This document shows positions 1 through 5,111 of a DNA stretch of 6,784 bases, one piece after another. The DNA is from an uncultured Eubacteriales bacterium (GTDB lineage: Bacteria > Bacillota > Clostridia > Oscillospirales > Oscillospiraceae), in assembly GCA_902475515.1 (NCBI GenBank), contig CABSAB010000074.1:1-6784 (forward strand), in the 5' to 3' direction. Within the stretch, counting starts at the first letter, position 1; every line of letters starts with the position of its first letter. Below the pieces are notes generated by a model. It did no database searches, was not told where the DNA came from, and saw only the letters and a list, made by a program, of their open reading frames with translations. Position numbers and translations under genes: made by a program.

Positions 1-2
1 TG

Positions 3-128
3 CTGGGACAGTTGGATGGGACCATCCCTTCCGAACAGGCACTCCAGGCGGACAGTGAATCTTTGATTGATGCTACAGGGCTGGACCTCGGTTTGCTGGG
101 TTCCATGAATATAGGAAAACATCCCTGA
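3..128 (+). CDS. C-terminal end of a protein cut by the window edge, possibly CotH kinase family
   Basis: The frame starting at base 3 is open from the window edge to a TGA at 126-128 and gives the last 41 residues of a protein. The tail contains GQLDGTIPS, then a Gln/Asp/Ser stretch, then SLIDATGLDLGLLGSM. From memory, this pattern resembles the C-terminal tail of clostridial CotH kinase-family proteins (spore-coat or secreted protein kinases). In those, a GQL-DG-IPS segment is followed by a linker and a short Leu/Gly/Ser/Met ending. No catalytic part lies inside the window, so the assignment rests on the tail alone and could be wrong. The other two forward frames stop by base 66. A 7-bp hairpin (127-133 with 137-143) begins at the stop codon, and a strong terminator follows at 194-231. 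Confidence 0.5.
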   Translation: MGQLDGTIPSEQALQADSESLIDATGLDLGLLGSMNIGKHP

Positions 129-193
129 GAGGATGTTCCTCTCTCACAAAAACAGACGACTGGTTTGCTGCATCTATAGTGTTGTAAAAACAC

Positions 194-231
194 AAAAATC
201 GACGAGCTTCGACAGAAGCTTGTCGATTTTT
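194..231. terminator. Strong, probably bidirectional hairpin terminator
   Basis: A 17-base arm (194-210) pairs with 215-231 around a GACA loop, with a single G-U wobble. The stem carries A-runs on its left and T-runs on its right, so on either strand the RNA hairpin ends in a U-tract. It lies 66 bases after the stop of the rightward gene ending at 128. It could also back up termination of the leftward sigma/anti-sigma transcript ending at 357. Confidence 0.8.
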
Positions 232-309
232 ACCGATTCACTATTTCCAGGGTCAATTTCTGGAAGTAATAAGTAATGGTAAATAACTCCATTTCAATAT
301 CTGTTAAAG

Positions 310-348
310 CCGGGAGCCTCGCATTATGCGGGGCTCCCGGGAATTTTT
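310..348. terminator. GC-rich hairpin terminator after the anti-sigma gene
   Basis: Bases 310-323 pair with 327-340 (14 bp, one T-G wobble) around a 3-base loop. On the + strand the stem is followed by GAATTTTT, a classic intrinsic terminator tail. On the - strand it lies 16 bases past the stop of the anti-sigma gene and is followed only by CTTT, so leftward termination here is weaker on paper. With the hairpin at 194-231 it makes the 129-356 gap a tail-to-tail terminator region. I see no gene in that gap. Confidence 0.75.
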
Positions 349-356
349 CTGCGGGA

Positions 357-1994
357 TCATTGAAAATAGTAGTTTTGGCCATTGATCACCACATAGTCGG
401 GGATTAGGTTTATGGTATCAACATAGTTGCTGTCCCGCTCATTCGAGGGTAACGTATAGAATTCGATAAAATAGCCCTTTGAAAAAGTAACCTGCTCGCC
501 GCTTCCAATGATTACGGTGGTTCCGTCGGTGAACACCAACGAAACACCGTTGGCAAAATAAGTGTTCCAATAGGTGTCCTCCCAGCGCGAATAGAGATCG
601 TGGTATGCAGAATCCGGGTCACCAAACGTGAATGTGCCAGCGGTGGAAACCTCATAAAGCGACTGCTCCAACTGCGGAATCGTTTTTCGCCAGGTATAGG
701 TCCGAGTGGAGAGGTTAATGGCGAGGGAGTTTAGAATACCTTCCTCGCCGTCCAGATAGAAGGGAAGGTCCAGAGTGGCAGTCAGGGTCCCGGTCAATTC
801 AGAGCGCTCCGTGGTTATCTCTGGGGGTGTTACCGGGTCGTGGTAATGCACCGTGGATATCTGTGTGGAGTCCAGCGGAGTATCCCCCAGAGGGAAGACC
901 ATCTCAATTATAGTAGGATTTTCGTCAGTGGACAGTTCCACGGTTGTCTCTGGAAGCGGGGAATCATGATCATAGTCCAATGTGACCAGATTGCCGTCTG
1001 TCATCTCAAACTCGATTGTGCCATCTTCCAGTTCTGATGCGGCAGCATTTATGCACTCAGACGCAAACTCGCCTAAAAACTGTGCAATAGTTTCATCGTC
1101 ATAGCCCTGCGCGAGCCACAGGTCATCATGGGAGCGTGCTTCAACGGTTAGGTACAGTTGGTCCGAGGAGACCTCCAGCCGGGTCAAAGTGCCAAGCGTT
1201 ACGGGAGAAGCGGATGCCAGGCTTTCTTGGTCGTAAATGGTGTGCAGTCCGCCCGAGCTTCCATTCGCCTGCGTTGCATAGCCGTTCAATTCTGGGCAGG
1301 GGATTGGAACGGTAACGCTGGCAGTGATTGCGGGAGAGAATTCGTCCGTGGCCGGTATCTCCATTGTAAAATCCAAAACATCGGCGGGAGTGTCCAACCT
1401 TGCGTTGATGAGAATTGCAAGGGTCTGTGTGGCAGGCCAATAGCAGACTTGCCATACAGAAATATCAGCGGTGGAGGACGATTCCAGGATCTGCAGGGGG
1501 AGCATGGCAGGCGTCAAGCTGTCCGTTGCAGATGAAATGGTGGGAAGCTCCTCACTGATATACTCGGGCGGAACGGGGGAAAGTTCATATACGGCAGAAA
1601 GAATGCTGCCGCTTTGGCAGTACTGCGTGCAGATTTGGCTCAATTGGGCCGGAACCGGGACAGGGGATTCTTCCGGAAAATTCTGCGCTGAATCCATTAA
1701 AATTTCAGAGGAATCGGTAATGGAAAAGGTGCCGATGTTTCCCTCTGCCAATGCGCCTCCGGGTCCCGATGCCCCGTCCCGCTGGAACCCCAGCCCCAGC
1801 CCCAGCCCCACCGCTCCGGAGAGCACCAGCATCAGCGTGGCGGCAACAAGCAGGGGCTTATACAGCCGGCTGGTCTTGTTCGATGGCGGCTCCGGTGTTG
1901 GTGCGGAATCGCCCGCCTCCAGTGCCTCGGGCGGCGTCAGCTTCACGGTGTCGTCGAAATAATCATCCAGCAGGTCTGTGATGCGAATATTCAT
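357..1994 (-). CDS. Single-pass membrane anti-sigma factor with large unrecognised outer domain
   Basis: A 545-residue protein with three parts. Residues 1-45 are cytoplasmic and include an acidic LLDDYFDD motif. Residues 46-70 form one hydrophobic helix ending in a Gly-Leu repeat (GLGLGLGF). About 475 residues lie outside the cell. The start is an ATG at 1994-1992 overlapping the stop of the upstream ECF sigma gene (ATGA), with AAGGAGG seven bases before it. This coupling to an ECF sigma gene and the inside-out topology point to the cognate anti-sigma factor, which would hold the sigma at the membrane until an outside signal arrives. The short N-terminal segment resembles those of clostridial ECF-linked membrane proteins (from memory) and lacks a zinc-binding HxxxCxxC motif. 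The outer part is rich in Thr, Ser, Pro and acidic residues, looks mostly beta-stranded, and has five Cys (122, 126, 184, 233, 314). I recognise no domain in it, so the signal sensed is unknown. Confidence 0.8.
   Translation of the reverse strand: MNIRITDLLDDYFDDTVKLTPPEALEAGDSAPTPEPPSNKTSRLYKPLLVAATLMLVLSGAVGLGLGLGFQRDGASGPGGALAEGNIGTFSITDSSEILMDSAQNFPEESPVPVPAQLSQICTQYCQSGSILSAVYELSPVPPEYISEELPTISSATDSLTPAMLPLQILESSSTADISVWQVCYWPATQTLAILINARLDTPADVLDFTMEIPATDEFSPAITASVTVPIPCPELNGYATQANGSSGGLHTIYDQESLASASPVTLGTLTRLEVSSDQLYLTVEARSHDDLWLAQGYDDETIAQFLGEFASECINAAASELEDGTIEFEMTDGNLVTLDYDHDSPLPETTVELSTDENPTIIEMVFPLGDTPLDSTQISTVHYHDPVTPPEITTERSELTGTLTATLDLPFYLDGEEGILNSLAINLSTRTYTWRKTIPQLEQSLYEVSTAGTFTFGDPDSAYHDLYSRWEDTYWNTYFANGVSLVFTDGTTVIIGSGEQVTFSKGYFIEFYTLPSNERDSNYVDTINLIPDYVVINGQNYYFQ
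1788..1810 (-). repeat. Tandem hexamer repeat inside the anti-sigma membrane helix
   Basis: On the + strand CCCCAG is repeated three times and followed by a partial fourth copy. Read on the - strand it encodes the Gly-Leu-Gly-Leu-Gly-Leu-Gly end of the transmembrane helix. The unit length is a multiple of three, so slippage would add or remove Gly-Leu pairs without breaking the frame. Confidence 0.8.
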
Positions 1995-2533
1995 AAGGAT
2001 GCCTCCTTACTAAGCATGTTTTTGAGCAGCTTTCGCCCCCGGGAAAGCCGGGAACGTACGGTGCCGTGGGGAATGCCCATGTAGGCCGCGATTTGCTCCG
2101 TGGGCTGAAAATAGTAGTAATACCGGAGAAAAATCTCCCGGTCCTTGGGCCGCATGTTCTCAATGGCCCGGCGTACGGTCTGCGCCTGTTCCTGCCGGAT
2201 CACGGCAGCGTCCAGAGAATCGCCCCGGTCCGGGATCTCCACAGTGTCCAGATCCATGGGCACCTCCCGTGAACGCCGCAGGAAGGATTTGGCCTTGTTT
2301 CGGGCTGTGGTGCAAAGGTAGGCCTTCAGTTTCCCGGGAGAGATGGCCTCTGCGTGGAACCAGACGGCAAAGAACGTATCATTGGTCAGTTCCTCCGCAT
2401 CCGCCGGGTGGCCGGCGGGGCCCAGTATGTTATATATGATGGTGTAGATGTAGCGGTGGTATTGTGCCATCAGCGCCTCCAGCGCCTCAGGCTCTTTTTC
2501 CTGCAGGCGGCGCAGCAAGGGTTCCTCTTTCAT
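1991..2533 (-). CDS. ECF-family RNA polymerase sigma factor
   Basis: A 180-residue sigma-70 family protein of the extracytoplasmic-function type, which directs RNA polymerase to a small set of promoters. Region 2 spans about residues 17-89, with the conserved acidic segment DAEELTNDTFFAVW at 45-58 followed by a basic KAYLCTTARNKAKSFLRR stretch. A variable acidic linker follows (about 91-112). Region 4 spans about 115-170, with the helix-turn-helix PTEQIAAYMGIPHGTVRSRL and basic RGRKLLK, which would contact the -35 element. There is no N-terminal region 1 or region 3, and the length is normal for the family. The start is ATG at 2533-2531, with AAGGA nine bases upstream. Its stop overlaps the anti-sigma start by ATGA, so the two are co-translated. 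An ECF-like promoter directly upstream suggests that it transcribes its own operon. I cannot place it in a named ECF subgroup. Confidence 0.93.
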   Translation of the reverse strand: MKEEPLLRRLQEKEPEALEALMAQYHRYIYTIIYNILGPAGHPADAEELTNDTFFAVWFHAEAISPGKLKAYLCTTARNKAKSFLRRSREVPMDLDTVEIPDRGDSLDAAVIRQEQAQTVRRAIENMRPKDREIFLRYYYYFQPTEQIAAYMGIPHGTVRSRLSRGRKLLKNMLSKEASL

Positions 2534-2572
2534 CGTCTCACTTCCTTACGTGGGATAACAGCTGTCGTATAA

Positions 2573-2606
2573 TAAAACGCAGGACCAGGGATCTATGTTG
2601 CGTTTT
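2573..2606 (-). promoter_or_regulatory. Putative autoregulated ECF promoter within an inverted repeat
   Basis: On the - strand GCAACA (2601-2596) is separated by 16 bases from CGTTTTA (2579-2573). This matches the general layout of ECF promoters: an AAC-containing -35, a 16-17 base gap, and a CGT-type -10. The first codon of the sigma gene is about 40 bases further on. The same bases form an inverted repeat with 8-bp arms, AAAACGCA at 2574-2581 and TGCGTTTT at 2599-2606. No convincing housekeeping -35 sits at the right distance. This is pattern matching without experimental support. Confidence 0.45.
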
Positions 2607-2628
2607 TCAAAAACTTTTTTGGGATAGG

Positions 2629-2659
2629 AAACGGGACTGCCTTGTGGGCAGTCCCGTTT
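2629..2659 (-). terminator. Hairpin terminator after the HD-domain gene
   Basis: A perfect 13-bp stem (2629-2641 with 2647-2659) around a 5-base loop begins at the last base of the HD gene's stop codon. The U-run on the - strand side is short (GTTT). It probably separates the HD gene from the sigma/anti-sigma operon downstream. Confidence 0.65.
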
Positions 2660-3177
2660 TATACAGGGGGATTTGCTGGACCTTTCCGCTTTTGCTGCTG
2701 CAGCAGCCGCCGAAGTCCCGGATAGGTGTTCCGCCGGAAGGTCTCATAAAGGCCACAGCCCTTATCCACCATGCACACCACCAGTGCCTCCCGGCTACGG
2801 GGTGGGGCGGGAGTCAGAGGAAACATGTGGTGGACGATGATATCCGCTTCCGTTTGGTTCAGGGACACATCTGATTGGGCGTTGCAAAGGGCGCGGCGGG
2901 GATGGTGGAAGCCGTGGAGCTTGTGGGATGGGTCCGGCTTGTGCCAATCGTAGAGAAAATAGTCATGGAGCAGTGCGCCGCGCACCAAGCTTTTTTTGTC
3001 GCACCGGAGCCGCAGCAGACGCACCAGCTTCAGGCTGAAATAGGCCACCGCCAGGCAGTGCAGCAGCACTGAGGTATCCCCATGCTGGATGGCGGCATCC
3101 GAAAGCCAGAGGCGGGAGCCTGTGAGTAGAGGGGACAGGTGGCGGTTCAGCTCCCAAAATATGCGTTCATTCCGCAT
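2659..3177 (-). CDS. HD-domain protein (putative metal-dependent phosphohydrolase)
   Basis: A 172-residue protein with the spaced His/Asp pattern of the HD superfamily: H40, the paired H71-D72 in GALLHDYFLYDWH, histidines at 88, 91 and 92 in HGFHHPRRAL, the pair H116-H117 in IVHHMFPL, and D138 in VVCMVDKG. These would bind one or two metal ions. Family members hydrolyse phosphate esters of nucleotides or signalling molecules, but the substrate cannot be read from the sequence. There is no transmembrane segment and no attached second domain; the C-terminus is a basic Gln/Lys/Arg tail. The ATG at 3177-3175 has no Shine-Dalgarno in front. A short upstream ORF with a good site overlaps this start, so translation may be coupled. 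The gene stands alone, with its own promoter and terminator. Confidence 0.85.
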   Translation of the reverse strand: MRNERIFWELNRHLSPLLTGSRLWLSDAAIQHGDTSVLLHCLAVAYFSLKLVRLLRLRCDKKSLVRGALLHDYFLYDWHKPDPSHKLHGFHHPRRALCNAQSDVSLNQTEADIIVHHMFPLTPAPPRSREALVVCMVDKGCGLYETFRRNTYPGLRRLLQQQKRKGPANPPV

Positions 3178-3214
3178 AGCAAAACACGGCCCGGGGCCGG
3201 AAAATCAAAAACAT
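3167..3214 (-). CDS. Possible 15-codon upstream ORF (leader) overlapping the HD gene start
   Basis: On the - strand an ATG at 3214-3212 has AGAGG eight bases upstream (3227-3223). It opens a 15-codon frame, MFLIFRPRAVFCYAE, that stops with TGA at 3169-3167, overlapping the first codons of the HD gene in another frame. It sits entirely downstream of the predicted promoter. The HD gene lacks a ribosome-binding site, so a ribosome finishing this ORF could reinitiate there. Whether the peptide itself matters is unknown, and the ORF is short enough to be chance. Confidence 0.35.
   Translation of the reverse strand: MFLIFRPRAVFCYAE
3187..3199. repeat. GC-rich palindrome in the HD gene leader
   Basis: CGGCC pairs with GGCCG across a 3-base loop, ending ten bases before the HD gene ATG. 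In the leftward RNA it occupies the place where a Shine-Dalgarno would normally lie, so it may affect initiation of the HD gene. Confidence 0.5.
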
Positions 3215-3236
3215 CAACAAAACCTCTTTTGATTTT
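3201..3236. repeat. AT-rich 10-bp inverted repeat in the HD gene leader
   Basis: AAAATCAAAA (3201-3210) and TTTTGATTTT (3227-3236) are perfect inverted copies with 16 bases between them. On the + strand four more T follow, so it could act as a weak terminator for rightward transcription. In the leftward RNA the loop carries most of the upstream ORF's ribosome-binding site and its start codon. Confidence 0.5.
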
Positions 3237-3242
3237 TTTTAC

Positions 3243-3272
3243 ATTATAGCATAAGCCGCTGCGGCGGTGCAA
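3243..3272 (-). promoter_or_regulatory. Extended -10 promoter for the HD-domain gene
   Basis: On the - strand TATAAT (3248-3243) is preceded by TGC, giving the TGnTATAAT extended -10 form. A weak TTGCAC (3272-3267) lies 18 bases upstream as a possible -35. Transcription would start near 3236, leaving a leader of about 60 bases before the HD gene. Confidence 0.6.
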
Positions 3273-3310
3273 CCGGATTTCCCGTTCTTAGGAAAATCTT
3301 AAAAAGAACA

Positions 3311-3344
3311 TGTCCGTTTTATGGGACAGATGGCGGTGTATGAT
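3311..3344 (+). promoter_or_regulatory. Promoter with overlapping palindrome upstream of the small ORF
   Basis: TATGAT at 3339-3344 is a reasonable -10 placed 33 bases before the start of the 37-residue protein. The -35 position (about 3316-3321, GTTTTA) is poor and lies inside a palindrome, TGTCC (3311-3315) and GGACA (3324-3328). That placement suits a transcription-factor operator. A second, looser inverted repeat, GTTCTT (3284-3289) and AAGAAC (3304-3309), lies just upstream. I do not recognise the regulator. Confidence 0.4.
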
Positions 3345-3377
3345 AGCCTCAGAACAAAACGAAAGGGGCGGCATATT

Positions 3378-3491
3378 ATGTATGAATTCCGCAACGTCAG
3401 AGGGCATATCGAGGTGTACGATCAGCGGGGGCAGTTCCTGTTTTCCGCGGACAGCGAGCGGGAGGCGCGGAAAGAGTTGGACGAGGACTGA
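3378..3491 (+). CDS. 37-residue hypothetical small protein
   Basis: ATG at 3378 is preceded by AAAGGGG nine bases upstream, a good ribosome-binding site, and the frame runs 37 codons to TGA at 3489-3491. The first half (MYEFRNVRGHIEVYDQRGQF) reads as short beta strands around a G-H-I-E-V-Y-D core, followed by LFSAD. The second half (SEREARKELDED) is a charged helix. It has no signal peptide, membrane segment or Cys. It looks coding because of its ribosome-binding site, balanced composition and promoter. I also have a general memory of similar tiny proteins in Oscillospiraceae, with no known role. It has its own promoter and is separated from truA by another TATAAT box, so it may be transcribed independently. 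Confidence 0.7.
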   Translation: MYEFRNVRGHIEVYDQRGQFLFSADSEREARKELDED

Positions 3492-3509
3492 AAAGCTGCA
3501 GTTTTGTGC

Positions 3510-3538
3510 TTTCTTTCATCAAAAAAATATAGTATAAT
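3510..3538 (+). promoter_or_regulatory. Probable promoter of the truA operon
   Basis: A perfect TATAAT at 3533-3538 lies in an A/T-rich stretch between the small ORF and truA. The -35 position 17 bases upstream reads TTTCTT (3510-3515), a weak match. Transcription would start near 3545, about 20 bases before the truA start codon. Confidence 0.5.
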
Positions 3539-3565
3539 ACCTGTGAAACGGCAGGTGATGACCCA

Positions 3566-4297
3566 TTGAACTATAAAATGACGGTGCAATACGATGGGAC
3601 CCGGTATTCCGGCTGGCAGCGCCAGGGGAATACGGCGAGTACCGTCCAGGGAAAGCTGGAGCGCATTCTGAGCAGTCTCCTGAGTGAGCCTATTGAGATC
3701 AGCGGTTCCGGCCGGACGGACGCCGGGGTCCACGCGGTGGGGCAGGTGGCAAATTTCAAGACGGATACGCCCCTTTCCTGCGGGGATTTTTTGGATCGGT
3801 TCAATGAAGCGCTGCCCCGGGATATTGCGGTGACCCAGTTGGGCGTTTGCTCTCCACGGTTCCATGCCCGGCTCAGTGCCAAGGAGAAGACCTACCGCTA
3901 TGCCATCTGGAACAGCATGGCGTCCAACGTCTTTGAGCGGCGGTATTTATACCAGCTTCCGGAGAAGCTGGACCTGGCAGCGATGGAGGCGGTGGGGAAG
4001 CAGCTGCTGGGAACCCATGATTTCCGAGGTTTTTCCACCGGCCACACGAAAAAATCCACTGTCCGGGCCTTGCAGCGGGTGGAGCTCCAAACCGCCGGGG
4101 ACCGGGTGGAGATCTTTTTCACTGCAAACGGGTTCTTATACAACATGGCCCGGATCATGGCAGGCACTATGATCGAGGCCGGACTGCATCAGCGGACGCC
4201 AGAGAGCGTCGGCGAGGTGTTTGAGACCTGTGACCGGAAAAAAGCAGGCTTTACCGCCCCGCCTCAGGGGCTTTGCCTGATGGAGGTCCTATACTAA
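3566..4297 (+). CDS. truA: tRNA pseudouridine synthase A
   Basis: This 243-residue protein belongs to the TruA family, which converts uridines 38-40 in the anticodon arm of many tRNAs to pseudouridine. The N-terminal YDGTRYSGWQRQ, the catalytic motif GSGRTDAGVHA with Asp52, FHARLSAKEKTYRY with Tyr110 at the place of the conserved base-stacking Tyr, GTHDFRGF, GFLYNMARIMAG and the terminal KAGFTAPPQGLCL are all present and in order. The length is normal. I take the TTG at 3566 as start because it gives the usual N-terminus (MNYKMTVQYDG) and has AGGTGA seven bases upstream. The ATG at 3578 would trim the first strand and sit too far from that site. It is the first gene of a packed rightward run, with the next start 17 bases after its stop. 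Confidence 0.96.
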   Translation: MNYKMTVQYDGTRYSGWQRQGNTASTVQGKLERILSSLLSEPIEISGSGRTDAGVHAVGQVANFKTDTPLSCGDFLDRFNEALPRDIAVTQLGVCSPRFHARLSAKEKTYRYAIWNSMASNVFERRYLYQLPEKLDLAAMEAVGKQLLGTHDFRGFSTGHTKKSTVRALQRVELQTAGDRVEIFFTANGFLYNMARIMAGTMIEAGLHQRTPESVGEVFETCDRKKAGFTAPPQGLCLMEVLY

Positions 4298-4314
4298 ACA
4301 AGGAGGAACGCGAT

Positions 4315-4773
4315 ATGCTGAAAGTTGGAGATATGGCTCCGGCCTTTGCGCTGGAGGATCAGAACGGAACATTGGTCAATTCGGAGGAGCTGAAGGGCCA
4401 GCCCTATGTAATCTATTTTTATCCGAAGGATTCCACCCCCGGCTGCACCAAGCAGGCCCAGGCCTATTCGGAAAACCTGGAAAAGTTCCGGGCGGCGGGC
4501 TACCGGGTTTTTGGTGTGTCCAAGGATTCCGTGGCGTCTCATAAAAAGTTCGAGGAGAAGTACAGCTTGACGATCACCCTGCTCAGCGATCCGGAGCGGA
4601 AGGCCATTGAGGGCTTTGACGTCTGGCAGGAGAAGAAGAACTATGGCAAGGTGTCCATGGGTGTGGTCCGCAGCAGCTTTGTGGTGGACGGGGATGGTGT
4701 GATCGCGGTTGCAAATCCCAACACCAAGGCCGCGGAGGACTGCCAGAAAGTCCTGGGGCAGCTGGGCCTATGA
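4315..4773 (+). CDS. bcp: Thiol peroxidase of the Bcp/PrxQ peroxiredoxin family
   Basis: A 152-residue thioredoxin-fold peroxidase that reduces hydrogen peroxide and organic hydroperoxides in the cytoplasm. The GDMAPAFALEDQNG opening, YFYPKDSTPGCT with peroxidatic Cys44 (and Thr41, Pro37), the FGVSKDS strand, and Arg119 in GVVRSSFVVDGDG are family hallmarks. The resolving Cys usual in many Bcp proteins five residues after the first is Gln49 here. The only other Cys is C143 near the C-terminus, so the enzyme is probably of the 1-Cys kind or uses an outside thiol. ATG 4315 is chosen over an upstream in-frame ATG at 4273 (inside truA) because AGGAGG lies eight bases before it. Its stop overlaps the next gene by ATGA. 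Confidence 0.93.
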   Translation: MLKVGDMAPAFALEDQNGTLVNSEELKGQPYVIYFYPKDSTPGCTKQAQAYSENLEKFRAAGYRVFGVSKDSVASHKKFEEKYSLTITLLSDPERKAIEGFDVWQEKKNYGKVSMGVVRSSFVVDGDGVIAVANPNTKAAEDCQKVLGQLGL

Positions 4774-5111
4774 ACATTCAGATTTTTGGGATGGCCAAGT
4801 CGGCTGATACCCGAAAGGCGGAGCGGTATTTTAAAGAGCGGCGGATCAAATTCCAGTCGGTGGATCTGAAAAAGTACGGCATGAGCGGCGGAGAGTTCGA
4901 CAGTGTGCTCCGTGCCGTGGGCGGCATCGACAATTTGATCGACTGGGACAGCAAAAGCCCGGACCTGGACCTAATCCGCTATTTGGCGGATACCCGGGAC
5001 AAAGAGGATAAGGTGTTTGATAACCAAATGCTCATCAAGATGCCCGTTGTGCGAAACGGAAAGAAGGCCACGGCAGGCTATTGTCCGGAGGTCTGGGGGA
5101 CATGGGAATGA
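4770..5111 (+). CDS. ArsC/Spx-fold protein lacking the usual active-site cysteine
   Basis: A 113-residue protein of the ArsC/Spx/YffB thioredoxin-like family. Visible features are the opening strand MNIQIFG, the helix DTRKAERYFKERRIKFQSVDL, the middle helical part, and the MPVVRNGKKATAGYCPEVW segment with Pro92 and Arg95. Family members are arsenate reductases, redox-sensing RNA polymerase binders (Spx), or uncharacterised. In catalytic or sensing members a Cys lies in the first loop just before the helix. Here that loop reads GMAKSADTRKA, with Ser11 at that place, and the only Cys is C105. Arsenate reduction by the normal route is therefore unlikely, and the name arsenate reductase should be avoided. 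ATG 4770 overlaps the peroxiredoxin stop by ATGA, implying coupled translation, and its own stop overlaps the next gene in the same way. Confidence 0.85.
   Translation: MNIQIFGMAKSADTRKAERYFKERRIKFQSVDLKKYGMSGGEFDSVLRAVGGIDNLIDWDSKSPDLDLIRYLADTRDKEDKVFDNQMLIKMPVVRNGKKATAGYCPEVWGTWE

Noticed and set aside
127..143. Short hairpin at the stop codon of the left partial gene as a terminator.
   Set aside because: Only 7 bp and followed by CTCACAAAAA rather than a T-run; the stronger hairpin at 194-231 fits the role better.
1141..1535. Open frames on both strands inside the anti-sigma gene.
   Set aside because: They have no ribosome-binding site and odd composition, and lie wholly within a well-supported gene; they are shadows of its coding frame.
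3306..3318. LexA-box-like GAAC...GTTT upstream of the small ORF.
   Set aside because: The spacing and second half-site do not match the GAAC-N4-GTTC form.
3491..3505. Near-palindrome AAAAGCTGCAGTTTT after the small ORF as a terminator.
   Set aside because: The stem would have no usable loop, contains a bulge and has no proper U-tract.
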